Source: Rubripirellula lacrimiformis
GTDB lineage: Bacteria; Planctomycetota; Planctomycetia; Pirellulales; Pirellulaceae
NCBI RefSeq assembly: GCF_007741535.1
Contig: NZ_CP036525.1
Location: forward strand, 5,394,001-5,458,000
Direction: 5' to 3'
DNA: 64,000 bases
Shown here: positions 54,329-63,763 of the stretch, piece after piece
Numbering within the stretch: the stretch's first letter is position 1
Layout of the letters: each line of letters begins with the position of its first letter
The notes under the pieces: model-generated
What the model was told of the DNA's origin: nothing
What the model saw: the letters and a program-made list of their open reading frames with translations, nothing else
The model's database searches: none
Program-made: the position numbers and the translations under genes

Positions 54329-55468
54329 TTACTTGTTTGCCTTCAGGTACGCTCCACACGACTCTCGGATCACCAGCCGCGCTGGCAACTGGTAACAGCG
54401 CGGCGGGATGTCGCGCTCCTCGATACTGTCCAGCATGGCGCGAAAAGCGACCGCTGCCATTTGCCGACAAGGCTGCTGCATGGTCGTCAGGGGAACCGAA
54501 AGAAGCGCAGCATAATTGACGTCATCAAACCCAACCAATCGCAATTGGTGTGGCACGCGGATCCCTGTCTTGGCCAAGGACTGCAACAACGTGGCTGCTA
54601 CGCGATCATTCGCGCAGATCACGCCATCGACGCCGTGGTTCGGGTGCAATGCTTCCATCAATTTTGGATCGTCAACATCCTGCTCACAGACGAAGTTCGG
54701 CGGTGAGTGGCATCCTGCGGCCCGAATCGCCTCCAGTGCTCCCGCCATCCGTCGGGTCACGGTGGGCGCCGAGGATGGCGGTTTCAAGAACAACAGACGC
54801 TCGCAGCCGAGTTTCAACAAGTGTTCGGCGACGATGTAGCCGGCGGTAAAGTTGTCAATTTCGACCAGGTCATAGGCGCTACGCTGGGGGAAAGAAACGA
54901 GATCACGGTCCAGCAGAATCACGGAGATCCCGGCTTGGTGCAGACGATCGGCCAAGCGTTGATTCTTTTCATCTCGGTTCGGGATGTGCTCGAACGGTGC
55001 AAAGAAAACGCCGCTGACATTGGACTCTACGAAATGCCGACAAATCGCTTCGGCATTCTCGTACTCAACATCTTTGGCTGCATCCGGCGATTTACGCCCG
55101 CCCCAAATCAGACCGCAGTCGTGGACGCGTGCAAGCCGTGCCAGGTCACCGCAAATGACTTCAAAGATTTCAGTGCTGCCAATCTCGGGCGCCAGCAGAC
55201 CAAGTTGGCGGCCGTTCTTTCCCGCCGGTCCCGAGCGGACGTAGCTTCCTGACCCAGCCCGTCGTTCGATCAACCCTTGATCCTGAAGATCACGAAGCGC
55301 TCGCGCCGCCGTAGGGCGTGAAACGCGAAATTGCTGGACCAACTGCGATTCACTCGGCAGACGACCTGACGGGTGGTAGGCACCAGCTGCAATCTCGTCG
55401 TAGAGGTGCTTCGCAATCTGCTTGTACTTCGGTTCGCTCATATCCACATTCGGCAGGATTTCAGGCAT
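54329..55468 (-). CDS. AraR-type transcriptional regulator (GntR HTH plus LacI-like sensor)
   Basis: 379 residues from ATG 55468; MSEPKYK at ATG 55441 may be the true start. The winged helix of the GntR family is at about 12-78 (YKQIAKHLYDEIAAGAY, RLPSESQLVQQFRVSRPTAARALRDLQDQGLI, GSGSYV). From about 90 a LacI/periplasmic-binding-like ligand domain follows (GVFFAPFEHIP, DNFTAGYIVAEHLLKLG, GVICANDRVAATLLQ, HQLRLVGFDD). This combination is that of AraR, a sugar-responsive repressor. It is divergent from the HAD/MFS genes and probably controls them through the ACCTGT sites between. Two decayed copies exist in the window. Confidence 0.9.
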   Translation of the reverse strand: MPEILPNVDMSEPKYKQIAKHLYDEIAAGAYHPSGRLPSESQLVQQFRVSRPTAARALRDLQDQGLIERRAGSGSYVRSGPAGKNGRQLGLLAPEIGSTEIFEVICGDLARLARVHDCGLIWGGRKSPDAAKDVEYENAEAICRHFVESNVSGVFFAPFEHIPNRDEKNQRLADRLHQAGISVILLDRDLVSFPQRSAYDLVEIDNFTAGYIVAEHLLKLGCERLLFLKPPSSAPTVTRRMAGALEAIRAAGCHSPPNFVCEQDVDDPKLMEALHPNHGVDGVICANDRVAATLLQSLAKTGIRVPHQLRLVGFDDVNYAALLSVPLTTMQQPCRQMAAVAFRAMLDSIEERDIPPRCYQLPARLVIRESCGAYLKANK

Positions 55469-55623
55469 TCCGATCTACCAGCACCGTCCTGGATAGGGAA
55501 AAAGTCGGATTTGGAAATTTTTCGCAACAAAACTGACAATGTCTGCGTGCTGGCTCGCGCTGATTAACGCCGCCGGCCATGACCGACATACGCCCACAAA
55601 GGCGCGACCGTGACCACCAATCT

Positions 55624-55690
55624 ACCTGTCATTAACAACCGCCAACCTGTCACTAACAGGTAAGCTACCGGATCCCCCTGACCTGTCTAT
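55624..55690. promoter_or_regulatory. Candidate operator cluster for the AraR-type regulator
   Basis: ACCTGTCATTAACA (55624-55637) is followed by the inverted repeat ACCTGT-CACTA-ACAGGT (55645-55661), and a third ACCTGT at 55681-55686 continues as GTCTATAC. That last stretch fits the general GntR operator form GT-N-TA-N-AC. The spacing of 21 bp between the first two half sites is two helical turns. The location between divergent regulator and target genes supports an operator role; binding is inferred. Confidence 0.6.
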
Positions 55691-55814
55691 ACCCTTCTCG
55701 CGGATTGGTCCTAGGATGATCGGTGTAGGGGACGCGAGCTACCGTTGGTTCGCCACACATGTGTCTGCTTGGCTGTCCCAAGCGATCAACCCCTGAAAAC
55801 CAGAGACACAGGAA

Positions 55815-55820
55815 CGGAGG
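55815..55820 (+). promoter_or_regulatory. Shine-Dalgarno fixing the HAD start
   Basis: CGGAGG ends five bases before the ATG at 55826 and decides that start over the upstream GTG of the open frame. Confidence 0.7.
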
Positions 55821-55825
55821 ACAAC

Positions 55826-56707
55826 ATGGAAACCAAGTTGACCAAACCCAATCGAACATCCTTGGCATCTTCTGCCAATTCGCAGGTCAAGCATTTCTTG
55901 CTAGCCAGCGATTTTGATCAGACACTCAGCTTCAACGATTCCGGAGTGGTACTGAGCGAGATGTTGGGACTGTCGGACTTCGAAGAAAAGGTGGCTGGAC
56001 TGGCCAATTCACACCTCGTCCAACAGGGTGGTGAACTGACCTACCTGTTGTTGCATGACCCAGACTACCGAAGGGTTCGGGCCGAGCATCTGCATCAGGT
56101 CGGAAAGCAAATTCGATTGAAGAAGAACATTGCTTCGTTGATCAACCTGCTGGAATCAGGCATCGAGGGGTATCAATTTACGTTCTTCGTGATTTCGGCT
56201 TCGCCGGAGGAAGTGGTTCGATCCGCCCTGGAAGGCATCGTGCCGCCGGAGCGAATCTTTGGAACGCGATTGAACTACGATCCCGACACGGGCGAGATCA
56301 CTTCGGTGGCTCAACTGACCGCCGGCTACGGAAAGGTCACGACACTGGATGCGTTGCAAGAAAAGTTCGGCGTCAGTTACGAGCGAATCGTTTACGTCGG
56401 CGACGGAAGCTCGGACGTCCACGTCATGTTGCACGTCAATCGATGCGAAGGACTGACGATTTCGGTTTCCGAACATCGACACCTGGCACCGATCGCACGC
56501 CGCACCGTGCTAAGCGACAACGCCCTCAGCGTGCTGATCCCGATTCTGGAAGACGTTGTCGGTTGCCGAGACCGGACTCAGGTGCGCGGCCTGTTTGAAT
56601 CGCACGGCATCGATTTGCAGGGATGGGAGAAAACGCAGGTCGATCGTCTGACCATTCTTGACTCTGCACAGACGCCCCCTACCGCCATGACGACGGTGCC
56701 AGCTTAA
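55826..56707 (+). CDS. HAD-superfamily phosphatase (PSP-like)
   Basis: 293 residues from ATG 55826. HAD motif I is DFDQT (29-33) with nucleophile Asp29, motif II lies in FVISASPEE, motif III Lys in [10 protein letters not shown], and motif IV is [13 protein letters not shown] helical cap (about 45-110) is inserted after motif I, as in phosphoserine-phosphatase-like (HAD-IB) enzymes. It presumably dephosphorylates a small metabolite. It sits between an AraR-type regulator and an MFS transporter gene, 73 bp before the latter. E. coli also places a HAD phosphatase (YbjI) next to the YbjJ transporter, though YbjI belongs to a different HAD branch. Confidence 0.85.
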   Translation: METKLTKPNRTSLASSANSQVKHFLLASDFDQTLSFNDSGVVLSEMLGLSDFEEKVAGLANSHLVQQGGELTYLLLHDPDYRRVRAEHLHQVGKQIRLKKNIASLINLLESGIEGYQFTFFVISASPEEVVRSALEGIVPPERIFGTRLNYDPDTGEITSVAQLTAGYGKVTTLDALQEKFGVSYERIVYVGDGSSDVHVMLHVNRCEGLTISVSEHRHLAPIARRTVLSDNALSVLIPILEDVVGCRDRTQVRGLFESHGIDLQGWEKTQVDRLTILDSAQTPPTAMTTVPA

Positions 56708-56780
56708 CCGCCACGGGTATCGATCCGATGCCGTTGGGCATTGGGCGTTTGGATAACAGCACCTAGGAAAGGAGCCTCCC

Positions 56781-58154
56781 ATGGATCAAACCTTGTTTCA
56801 GCGCGTAACCGTTGCCACTTCCGGTGACGGTGAGCTAATCGGAATTCGCGGTCTGTTCTGCTTGAATGGATTCTTGATTGCCAATTGGGCGACGCGGATC
56901 CCCGCGGTGCGGTCACAGTTTGGATTATCCGAAGGTGGCCTAGGCATCGCGCTGATGTTGATCGCCGTGGGCGCCGTGGTTTCGATGCCGCTAGCAGGGT
57001 GGTTGTGCGAGCGAAGGAGCAGCCGATCGATCGCACTGTTCAGCACGATCGGCTATTTGGTGGGGTTGCCGCTGATCGCTTGGATGCCAAACCTGGCGAC
57101 GCTTGCCATGGCTCTGTTAGCCTTCGGGACCGCTCACGGCATGCTCGATGTGGCCATGAACGTGCAAGCCGTTGCTGTTGAGAAAAGGTTGGCAAGGCCG
57201 ATCAATTCGTCCATTCACGCTTGGTGGAGCATCGGTGGTCTCTGCGGCGCCGTGGCCGGCAGTTTGATCACGTTGGCTGGTACGGAAATGCGTTGGCACT
57301 TCGCGATCGTATCGACCTGTTTGGCGGTAGCGGCTTGGCCCGTGTTCAGGCGATTGAAAGACAGCGTGCCAGTCGATTCGTCGAACGCAATGCATGCCAG
57401 CGATCGAGACAACCCTGCACCATTTGCCCCATCAAAACCGTCACGGATGGATCGATTCGCCGCACGACGAATGATCCTCGTACTCGGGGCGATCGCGTTT
57501 TGCGTGATGGCGGGTGAAGGGGCGATGGCGGACTGGAGTGCCGTACTGCTAAGACAAAACCTCGGTGTCGGGGAAGGCGTTGCCGCGCTCGGGTTCGCCG
57601 CGTTCGCGATCGCAATGGCCGCCGGTCGACTTGTCGGCGACGGATTGTCGACAAGAATGGGAGCTCGCAACCAAGTTCGCTTGTGCGCCGTCGTGGCACT
57701 GGCAGGAGTATTGGTCGTCATCACGTCGGCGCACGCAGCGATCGCGATGATTGGATTTGCCCTGATCGGTGCCGGCTTTGCGACCGTCGTCCCCGTCGTT
57801 TTCACTGCCTGTGGGACGATCAAAGCGATCTCACCCAGCGCCGCATTGTCCAGCGTATCCACGATTGGCTACTTCGGATTTCTGACGGGCCCGCCGATCA
57901 TTGGATTCCTTGCCGAATGGGTCGGTCTGCGAGTCGCACTTAGCTCTCTCGTCCTGACGACCACCACCATCTTGCTGCTGGCGTCGAAGCTGCGAAATCG
58001 AGACGATAGCGAATCCCCCCTTCCCATCGAACCACGGGCCAACGAATCCAACGACCTAGTTGGCATCCAGCATCAACTGGCCTGCAAATCGACCGACAAC
58101 TTCGCACTTGCAGACGCTGCCGAGTTACTTCGTCACCGAACAGAGCAGGCTTAG
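56781..58154 (+). CDS. MFS transporter, YbjJ-like
   Basis: 457 residues from ATG 56781 with GGAG eight bases upstream. Twelve helices. Family hallmarks: CLNGFLIANWATRIPAVRSQFGL, LIAVGAVVSMPLAGWL, FGTAHGMLDVAMNVQAVAVE, SSIHAWWSIGGLCGA, and later FCVMAGEGAMADWSAVLLRQNLG. A 55-residue polar tail follows the last helix. Substrate unknown; cotranscription with the HAD gene suggests uptake or export linked to a phosphorylated or dephosphorylated metabolite. A diverged paralogue is at 33573-34892, and a fragment of a closer copy is at 45337-45619. Confidence 0.9.
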   Translation: MDQTLFQRVTVATSGDGELIGIRGLFCLNGFLIANWATRIPAVRSQFGLSEGGLGIALMLIAVGAVVSMPLAGWLCERRSSRSIALFSTIGYLVGLPLIAWMPNLATLAMALLAFGTAHGMLDVAMNVQAVAVEKRLARPINSSIHAWWSIGGLCGAVAGSLITLAGTEMRWHFAIVSTCLAVAAWPVFRRLKDSVPVDSSNAMHASDRDNPAPFAPSKPSRMDRFAARRMILVLGAIAFCVMAGEGAMADWSAVLLRQNLGVGEGVAALGFAAFAIAMAAGRLVGDGLSTRMGARNQVRLCAVVALAGVLVVITSAHAAIAMIGFALIGAGFATVVPVVFTACGTIKAISPSAALSSVSTIGYFGFLTGPPIIGFLAEWVGLRVALSSLVLTTTTILLLASKLRNRDDSESPLPIEPRANESNDLVGIQHQLACKSTDNFALADAAELLRHRTEQA

Positions 58155-58406
58155 CGCTATCCGCGTAGCAAACGATTTCTCGCCAAAACCGCGAGGGCAT
58201 CGGCACGGAGCGATTGTCTAGAAAGAGTCCTGGCACCTGTTTCTCAACACAGGCGATTCAGCGTCTTGCAAGCAATTTTCGCGATTCACAAACGGGAGCG
58301 AAAACAGGCCGCACCGATTGCTGGTTTGAACAATGCGTTCGGTTTCCAAGTCACGCCCGCAACTTCGCTCGATACAAATCCGATTCAAAATATCCGTTGC
58401 CCAAAA

Positions 58407-59762
58407 TCACTCGGCAAGGTTGAAAACCTTGGGCCCTTTCGCGGCATTGTAATATCGCTCAAACGCGTCGGCTTCTTCGGTTTTCCCGGCGACACGTTTA
58501 AGTTGCGATAGATAGTACAGCGTGTCCCGAGACGGCTTCCCCAACTTTAGCGACTGAGCTAAGCTCGCGTCGGCGCCAGCCAAATCACCCAATCGCAATC
58601 GAACCCAACCCAGCGTGGCCCAGCCGTCCGCTGAACCGGAAACATTGCGAACGGATGCTTCTGCGATCTGCAATGCTCGCGCTCGGATCGCTTCGTCCTC
58701 GTTGCTGACTAGGATAACCGCCAACTGATTTGCGATCGAAACGGAGTCGGGATGATCTTGATGCAGCTTTGACAAAATCGTTTGCGATTGCTCCAAGCGT
58801 CCTTCCATTCGAGCCAGCACCGCTTGCAAATACAATCGTTCGTCTTCGAGAGCTTTCGCGTTTTCAATTTTGGTGATTGGATCCTGCAGCAGCGGCTTCG
58901 CCTGCGCCGGCGCGTTGGTATGCAACAAGAACTTGGCATAGGCCAAGCGAACCGAGGGACGTCGATCCTCGTCGGCTTCGGCGATGCTCTTTGCGTAAGC
59001 CCCGTCGGCTTCGGGAATCATCTCACTCTGTTCATAGAACTGGGCAAGGAGTTGTTGGGGAGTTCCCAAGGTCCGGTTCTTGCTGACAAGTGTGGTTAAA
59101 GCCGCCAGCGATGCGTCGTAGTCCTTCAATTGAAAACAAGATCTAGCGAGTCCCACGTTCACGTCGCGATTCATCGGATCGCTCATTCCCGGGGACGAAC
59201 TTAGCAGGGATTCATACGCTTCACGGGCCATCGTCCAGTCGGCACGGCCCTCGCAGCAAACGGCTTTCAACAACATCAACCGTTTCGCGGCACGATCCCT
59301 TAATGCTACCGACCAATGATCGGGCGGATCGAGCTTCGCCGCCAATCGCGCCAGCACCCAACCATCGAACCAACGGCGTTGACGCACCGCCAGCTCGCAA
59401 AACGCCAGGTGAATCGCCAAACGCTGGGGCTCCGTTGCGGAAGCCCGCTCCAGCCACTGCTGGCCCTCGACGTTGCGGCCCATGGCGAACATCAAATCGG
59501 CAATGACGACATCGACGTCCGAAATCTCCGGATGCGTCTTCAGGGCATCCAGACTTGCTCTGGCGTCCGTCACCCTTCCGGCTGCGATCAGATTTTTAGC
59601 CGGACCTAACAATTTGGCCACCTGAGCATCCGCCTGGGCAGCGTCACTGGACAACTGTCCCAACGATCCGATCGTCGACGTGACGGCCGCGAAAGCGATT
59701 GAACCATGCAGGAAAAATCCAATCGCGAATGCGGCTAGTACCAATGATCTGAACCGTGTCAC
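58407..59762 (-). CDS. Secreted TPR-repeat protein
   Basis: 451 residues from GTG 59762. Signal peptide 1-25 (VLAAFAIGFFLHGSIAFA), then helical repeats of TPR type along most of its length (AKNLIAAGRVTDARASLDALKTHP, GLARSCFQLKDYDASLAALTTL, ADGWATLGWVRLRLGDLAGADASLAQSLKLG). No other domain. Its start overlaps the stop of the PEP-CTERM gene (GTGA at 59759-59762), so translation is coupled. It is probably periplasmic and may help assembly or sorting of the large repeat protein (inference). C-terminus is soluble. Confidence 0.88.
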   Translation of the reverse strand: MTRFRSLVLAAFAIGFFLHGSIAFAAVTSTIGSLGQLSSDAAQADAQVAKLLGPAKNLIAAGRVTDARASLDALKTHPEISDVDVVIADLMFAMGRNVEGQQWLERASATEPQRLAIHLAFCELAVRQRRWFDGWVLARLAAKLDPPDHWSVALRDRAAKRLMLLKAVCCEGRADWTMAREAYESLLSSSPGMSDPMNRDVNVGLARSCFQLKDYDASLAALTTLVSKNRTLGTPQQLLAQFYEQSEMIPEADGAYAKSIAEADEDRRPSVRLAYAKFLLHTNAPAQAKPLLQDPITKIENAKALEDERLYLQAVLARMEGRLEQSQTILSKLHQDHPDSVSIANQLAVILVSNEDEAIRARALQIAEASVRNVSGSADGWATLGWVRLRLGDLAGADASLAQSLKLGKPSRDTLYYLSQLKRVAGKTEEADAFERYYNAAKGPKVFNLAE

Positions 59763-62700
59763 GCTTGAGCTCGCTTTTGTTGCCGCCTGCGATAGCTGAC
59801 CACCCCGGCAAAACTGCCCAAAACCAACAACGCAATCGAAGAAGGTTCCGGCACGGCGGACACGGCGAACAATCGAACATCGTTCCCGTCGCCGGCTCCG
59901 TAAGCGATCTGCAAGTTATAGGCGCCAAAGTTGGCAACCGTATCCATGTCGGCAAGTCCCGCAAACATCCCGCCACCGCTGAGCGGATTGCGGACGGTCA
60001 AAAAATCAAAGGTCATCCCATCGGCCAACGTGAAGCCGCTTAACAACGAAACATTCAGTGTGCCACCTAACGTCAGCTGGTTCGCCGTGATGGTGTCGAA
60101 TTCACCGGGGTTCACACCGCCAAGTTCGATGTTCAACATCGCCGTACTGCCGAGGATGAATTCTCCGTCGCCATCCAAGATCAAACTGCCGGGACTGAAT
60201 CCGGGACTGATGACACCATCCAAGAACACATCGTGGCCATAGGCGTACACAGAACCATTTCCCGTAAGCATCGAATCGGATGCAAAGGTCAAATTGTCGG
60301 TGTAAGAGTAGATGGTGCCCGTGCCGATCCCGCCCGAGCTGTCCAGCATCACCGTTTGGCCGCTGAAAGTAAGTGCCTGATCGACGTAAAGTGTCGATGA
60401 ATTCTGAATCGCAACGTCGCCCGCGACGGTCGTTCCGCCGGAAAGTGTGGCGGAACCGTTTGGTTCGGATAACGTCATTCCGCCCGTGACAGCAACACCG
60501 TCCAAGGTACCGGAGGAATAAGCCAAGCCACTGCCATCCAGAGTACCGCCGGTGATCGTTCCACCGTAGAGTCTCCAACCTTCACCGCCGGCAAACGAGC
60601 TGCCGGTGTTGGCTTGCGTGCCGGTGATGTTGACGGTGCCGCCGGGCGTGACGTTCAGAGTGCCCAAGTTCGCCGTGTCGTACGATCCGCCGAGATTCAA
60701 CGTCGACGTGCCATCGACGGATATCGTTCCGCCCACATTGGACCAAACGCCACCCAGATTCAAACTCGATCCCGCTGACGCGGACATCGTTCCCGTGTTG
60801 GTGGTGTTGTTTGTTGAGATCCCAAGGTCCGCCCCGTTGATCGAAATCACGGTGCCGGTGTTGGAAAAGGCGCCTCCATAATTGTACATCGAGCCGCCGA
60901 GGGCTCCGTCAGCTAAGAGGAGACCGTCATTGGCCAATGCACCTGCCACATATATATTTCCGGATTGGAACGTGATCGACGATGTGCTATCGACCGTCAT
61001 CCCACCGCTGCCGACGTAAAGACTCCCAGACGTCGCACCGCCCACTTCGCCTAAGGTGAGGGATTGGTTGGTCAGATTAAATGCGTCGGCATACAACGTC
61101 GAATAGTTCTCAACTGCAATATCGTCCACGACGGTCGATCCGCCGGAAAGCGTGACAGAACCGTTTGCTTCGGATAACGTCAGCCCGCCCGTGACAGCAA
61201 CACCGGCCAAGGAGCCGGAGGAATAAGCCAAGCCATTGCCATCGAGTGAACCGCCGGCGATCGTTCCACCGTAGAGTCTCCAACCTTCACCGCCTGCGAA
61301 GACGCTGCCGGCGTTGGCTTGCGTGCCGGTGATGTTGACGGTGCCGCCGGACGTGACGTTCAGAGTGCCCAAGTTCGCCGTGTCAAACGATCCACCGAGA
61401 TTCAACGTCGACGTGCCATCGACGGATATCGTTCCGTCGAGGTTGGACCAAACGCCACCCAGATTTAAATTCGAACCCGCTGACGCGGACATCGTTCCCG
61501 TGTTGGTGGTGTTGTTTGTTGAGATCCCAAGGTCCGCCCCGTTGATCGAAGTCACGGTGCCGGTGTTGGAAAAGGCGCCTCCGTAATTGTACATCGAGCC
61601 GCCAAAGGCTCCGTCAGCTAAGAGGAGACCGTCATTGGCCAATGCACCTGCCACATATATATTTCCGGATTGGAACGTGATCGACGATGTGCTATCGACC
61701 GTCATCCCACCGCTGCCGACGTAAAGACTCCCAGACGTCGCACCGCCCACTTCGCCTAAGGTGAGGGATTGGTTGGTCAGATTAAATGCGTCGGCATACA
61801 ACGTCGAATAGTTCTCAACTGCAATATCGTCCACGACGGTCGATCCGCCGGAAAGCGTGACAGAACCGTTTGCTTCGGATAACGTCAGCCCGCCCGTGAC
61901 AGCAACACCGGCCAAGGTGCCGGAGGAATAAGCCAACCCAGTGCCATCGAGTGAACCGCCGGTGATCGTTCCACCGTTGAGTCTCCAACCTTCACCGCCT
62001 GCGAAGGCACTGCCGGTGTTGGCTTGCGTGCCGGTGATGTTGACGGTGCCGCCGGACGTGATGTTCAGGGTGCCCAAGTTCGCCGTGTCAAACGATCCAC
62101 CGAGATTCAACGTCGACGTGCCATCGACGGATATCGTTCCGCCCACATTGGACCAAACGCCACCCAGATTTAAATTCGAACCCGCCAACGCGGACATCGT
62201 TCCCGTGTTGGTGGTGTTGTTTGTTGAGATCCCAAGGTCCGCCCCGTTGATCGAAGTCACGGTGCCGGTGTTGGAAAAAGCGCCTCCGTAATTGTACATC
62301 GAGCCGCCGAGGGCTCCGTCAGCTAAGAGGAGACCGTCATTGGCCAATGCACCTGCCACATTTATGTTTCCGGATTGGAACGTGATCGACGATGTGCTAT
62401 CGACCGTCATCCCACCGCTGCCGACGTAAAGACTCCCGGACGTCGCACCGCCCACTTCGCCTAAGGTGAGGGATTGGTTGGTCAGATTAAATGCGTCGGC
62501 ATACAACGTCGAATAGTTCTCAACTGCAATATCGTCCACGACGGTCGATCCGCCGGAAAGCGTGACAGAACCGTTTGCTTCGGATAACGTCAGCCCGCCC
62601 GTGACAGCAACACCGGCCAAGGTGCCGGAGGAATAAGCCAACCCAGTGCCATCGAGTGAACCGCCGGTGATCGTTCCACCGTTGAGTCTCCAACCTTCAC

Positions 62701-63763
62701 CGCCTGCGAAGGCACTGCCGGTGTTGGCTTGCGTGCCGGTGATGTTGACGGTGCCGCCGGACGTGATGTTCAGGGTGCCCAAGTTCGCCGTGTCAAACGA
62801 TCCACCGAGATTCAACGTCGACGTGCCATCGACGGATATCGTTCCGCCCACATTGGACCAAACGCCACCCAGATTCAAACTCGAACCCGCCGACGCGGAC
62901 ATCGTTCCCGTGTTGGTGGTGTTGTTTGTTGAGATCCCAAGGTCCGCCCCGTTGATCGAAGTCACGGTGCCGGTGTTGGAAAAAGCGCCTCCGTAATTGT
63001 ACATCGAGCCGCCGAGGGCTCCGTCAGCTAAGAGGAGACCGTCATTGGCCAATGCACCTGCCACATATATATTTCCGGATTGGAACGTGATCGACGATGT
63101 GCTATCGACCGTCATCCCACCGCTGCCGACGTAAAGACTCCCAGACGTCGCACCGCCCACTTCGCCTAAGGTGAGGGATTGGTTGGTCAGATTAAATGCG
63201 TCGGCATACAACGTCGAATAATTCTCAACCGCAATGTTGCCCGCGACGGTTGTTCCGCCGGAAAGCTTGACGGAACCGTTTGGTTCGGACAACGTCAGCC
63301 CGCCCGTGACAGCAACGCCATTCAAGGAGCCGGAGGAATAAGCCAAGCCAGTGCCATCAAGAGAACCGCCGGCGATCGTTCCACCGTTGAGTTCGTATCG
63401 CCCGGCCGCCACACTGATCGCACCATGGAGCGACAACGTGCCCGAAGTATGGCTGAGCGTTGCGTTGGCTGAGTTGAGCGTAAGGTTGTTGATGGAACGA
63501 CTGTCATTCAGCGTGACCACGTAGGTGCCCGCTTGTTCAATCAACGCGTCGATCGCGATTCCGTCAGGAACAACGTTCGGAGTCCACTTAGAACTATCTG
63601 ACCAAGTCCCGTTCGTCGGGGAGTTCCAAATATTCTGCGATAACGCTTCGCTGGTGGCGAAGAACGTTCCCGCGCCGAGCCCCAACGCTATGGCGGCAAG
63701 GCGCAACCGACGCGACTGTGTTTTGCGAGTGACTTGCAGAACAGAAGAAGAGCAACGTTTCAT
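59759..63763 (-). CDS. PEP-CTERM surface protein with four long repeats
   Basis: 1334 residues from ATG 63763. Signal peptide to about residue 44. An N-terminal domain (NIWNSPTNGTWSDSSKWTPN) typical of beta-helical PATR-like proteins is followed by four copies of a 235-residue repeat rich in Gly, Ser, Thr and Asn (TLNLGGSFDTANLGTLNITSG and LTLGEVGGATSGSLYVGSGG). A final beta domain (EFILGSTAMLNIELGGVNPGEFDTI) precedes the PEP-CTERM tail: VPEPS, a TM helix (IALLVLGSFAGVVSY) and a basic end (RRRQQKRAQA). Such proteins are cut by an exosortase and released to the surface or matrix. No exosortase gene is in the window. It is coupled to the downstream TPR protein. Confidence 0.93.
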   Translation of the reverse strand: MKRCSSSVLQVTRKTQSRRLRLAAIALGLGAGTFFATSEALSQNIWNSPTNGTWSDSSKWTPNVVPDGIAIDALIEQAGTYVVTLNDSRSINNLTLNSANATLSHTSGTLSLHGAISVAAGRYELNGGTIAGGSLDGTGLAYSSGSLNGVAVTGGLTLSEPNGSVKLSGGTTVAGNIAVENYSTLYADAFNLTNQSLTLGEVGGATSGSLYVGSGGMTVDSTSSITFQSGNIYVAGALANDGLLLADGALGGSMYNYGGAFSNTGTVTSINGADLGISTNNTTNTGTMSASAGSSLNLGGVWSNVGGTISVDGTSTLNLGGSFDTANLGTLNITSGGTVNITGTQANTGSAFAGGEGWRLNGGTITGGSLDGTGLAYSSGTLAGVAVTGGLTLSEANGSVTLSGGSTVVDDIAVENYSTLYADAFNLTNQSLTLGEVGGATSGSLYVGSGGMTVDSTSSITFQSGNINVAGALANDGLLLADGALGGSMYNYGGAFSNTGTVTSINGADLGISTNNTTNTGTMSALAGSNLNLGGVWSNVGGTISVDGTSTLNLGGSFDTANLGTLNITSGGTVNITGTQANTGSAFAGGEGWRLNGGTITGGSLDGTGLAYSSGTLAGVAVTGGLTLSEANGSVTLSGGSTVVDDIAVENYSTLYADAFNLTNQSLTLGEVGGATSGSLYVGSGGMTVDSTSSITFQSGNIYVAGALANDGLLLADGAFGGSMYNYGGAFSNTGTVTSINGADLGISTNNTTNTGTMSASAGSNLNLGGVWSNLDGTISVDGTSTLNLGGSFDTANLGTLNVTSGGTVNITGTQANAGSVFAGGEGWRLYGGTIAGGSLDGNGLAYSSGSLAGVAVTGGLTLSEANGSVTLSGGSTVVDDIAVENYSTLYADAFNLTNQSLTLGEVGGATSGSLYVGSGGMTVDSTSSITFQSGNIYVAGALANDGLLLADGALGGSMYNYGGAFSNTGTVISINGADLGISTNNTTNTGTMSASAGSSLNLGGVWSNVGGTISVDGTSTLNLGGSYDTANLGTLNVTPGGTVNITGTQANTGSSFAGGEGWRLYGGTITGGTLDGSGLAYSSGTLDGVAVTGGMTLSEPNGSATLSGGTTVAGDVAIQNSSTLYVDQALTFSGQTVMLDSSGGIGTGTIYSYTDNLTFASDSMLTGNGSVYAYGHDVFLDGVISPGFSPGSLILDGDGEFILGSTAMLNIELGGVNPGEFDTITANQLTLGGTLNVSLLSGFTLADGMTFDFLTVRNPLSGGGMFAGLADMDTVANFGAYNLQIAYGAGDGNDVRLFAVSAVPEPSSIALLVLGSFAGVVSYRRRQQKRAQA
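60435..63400 (-). repeat. 705-bp tandem repeats inside the PEP-CTERM gene
   Basis: A landmark CCGCCGGAAAG recurs at 60435, 61140, 61845, 62550 and 63255, exactly 705 bp apart each time, so there are about four full units plus a partial one. The two inner units (61941-62645 and 62646-63350) differ at only a few positions. Unit length equals 235 codons, keeping the frame. Confidence 0.95.

Larger units (their letters stand above)
55469..55825. other. Divergent control region of regulator and HAD/MFS genes
   Basis: No gene. It contains the operator-like cluster at 55624-55690 and the ribosome binding site of the HAD gene. Confidence 0.6.

Noticed and set aside
60606-62996. Repeated plus-strand frames of 91-116 residues
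   Set aside because: They are antisense shadows of the 705-bp repeats and recur with the same period.
60435-63400. Long repeats considered as a CRISPR array
   Set aside because: The units are 705 bp without spacers and lie in a coding frame; no cas genes are present.
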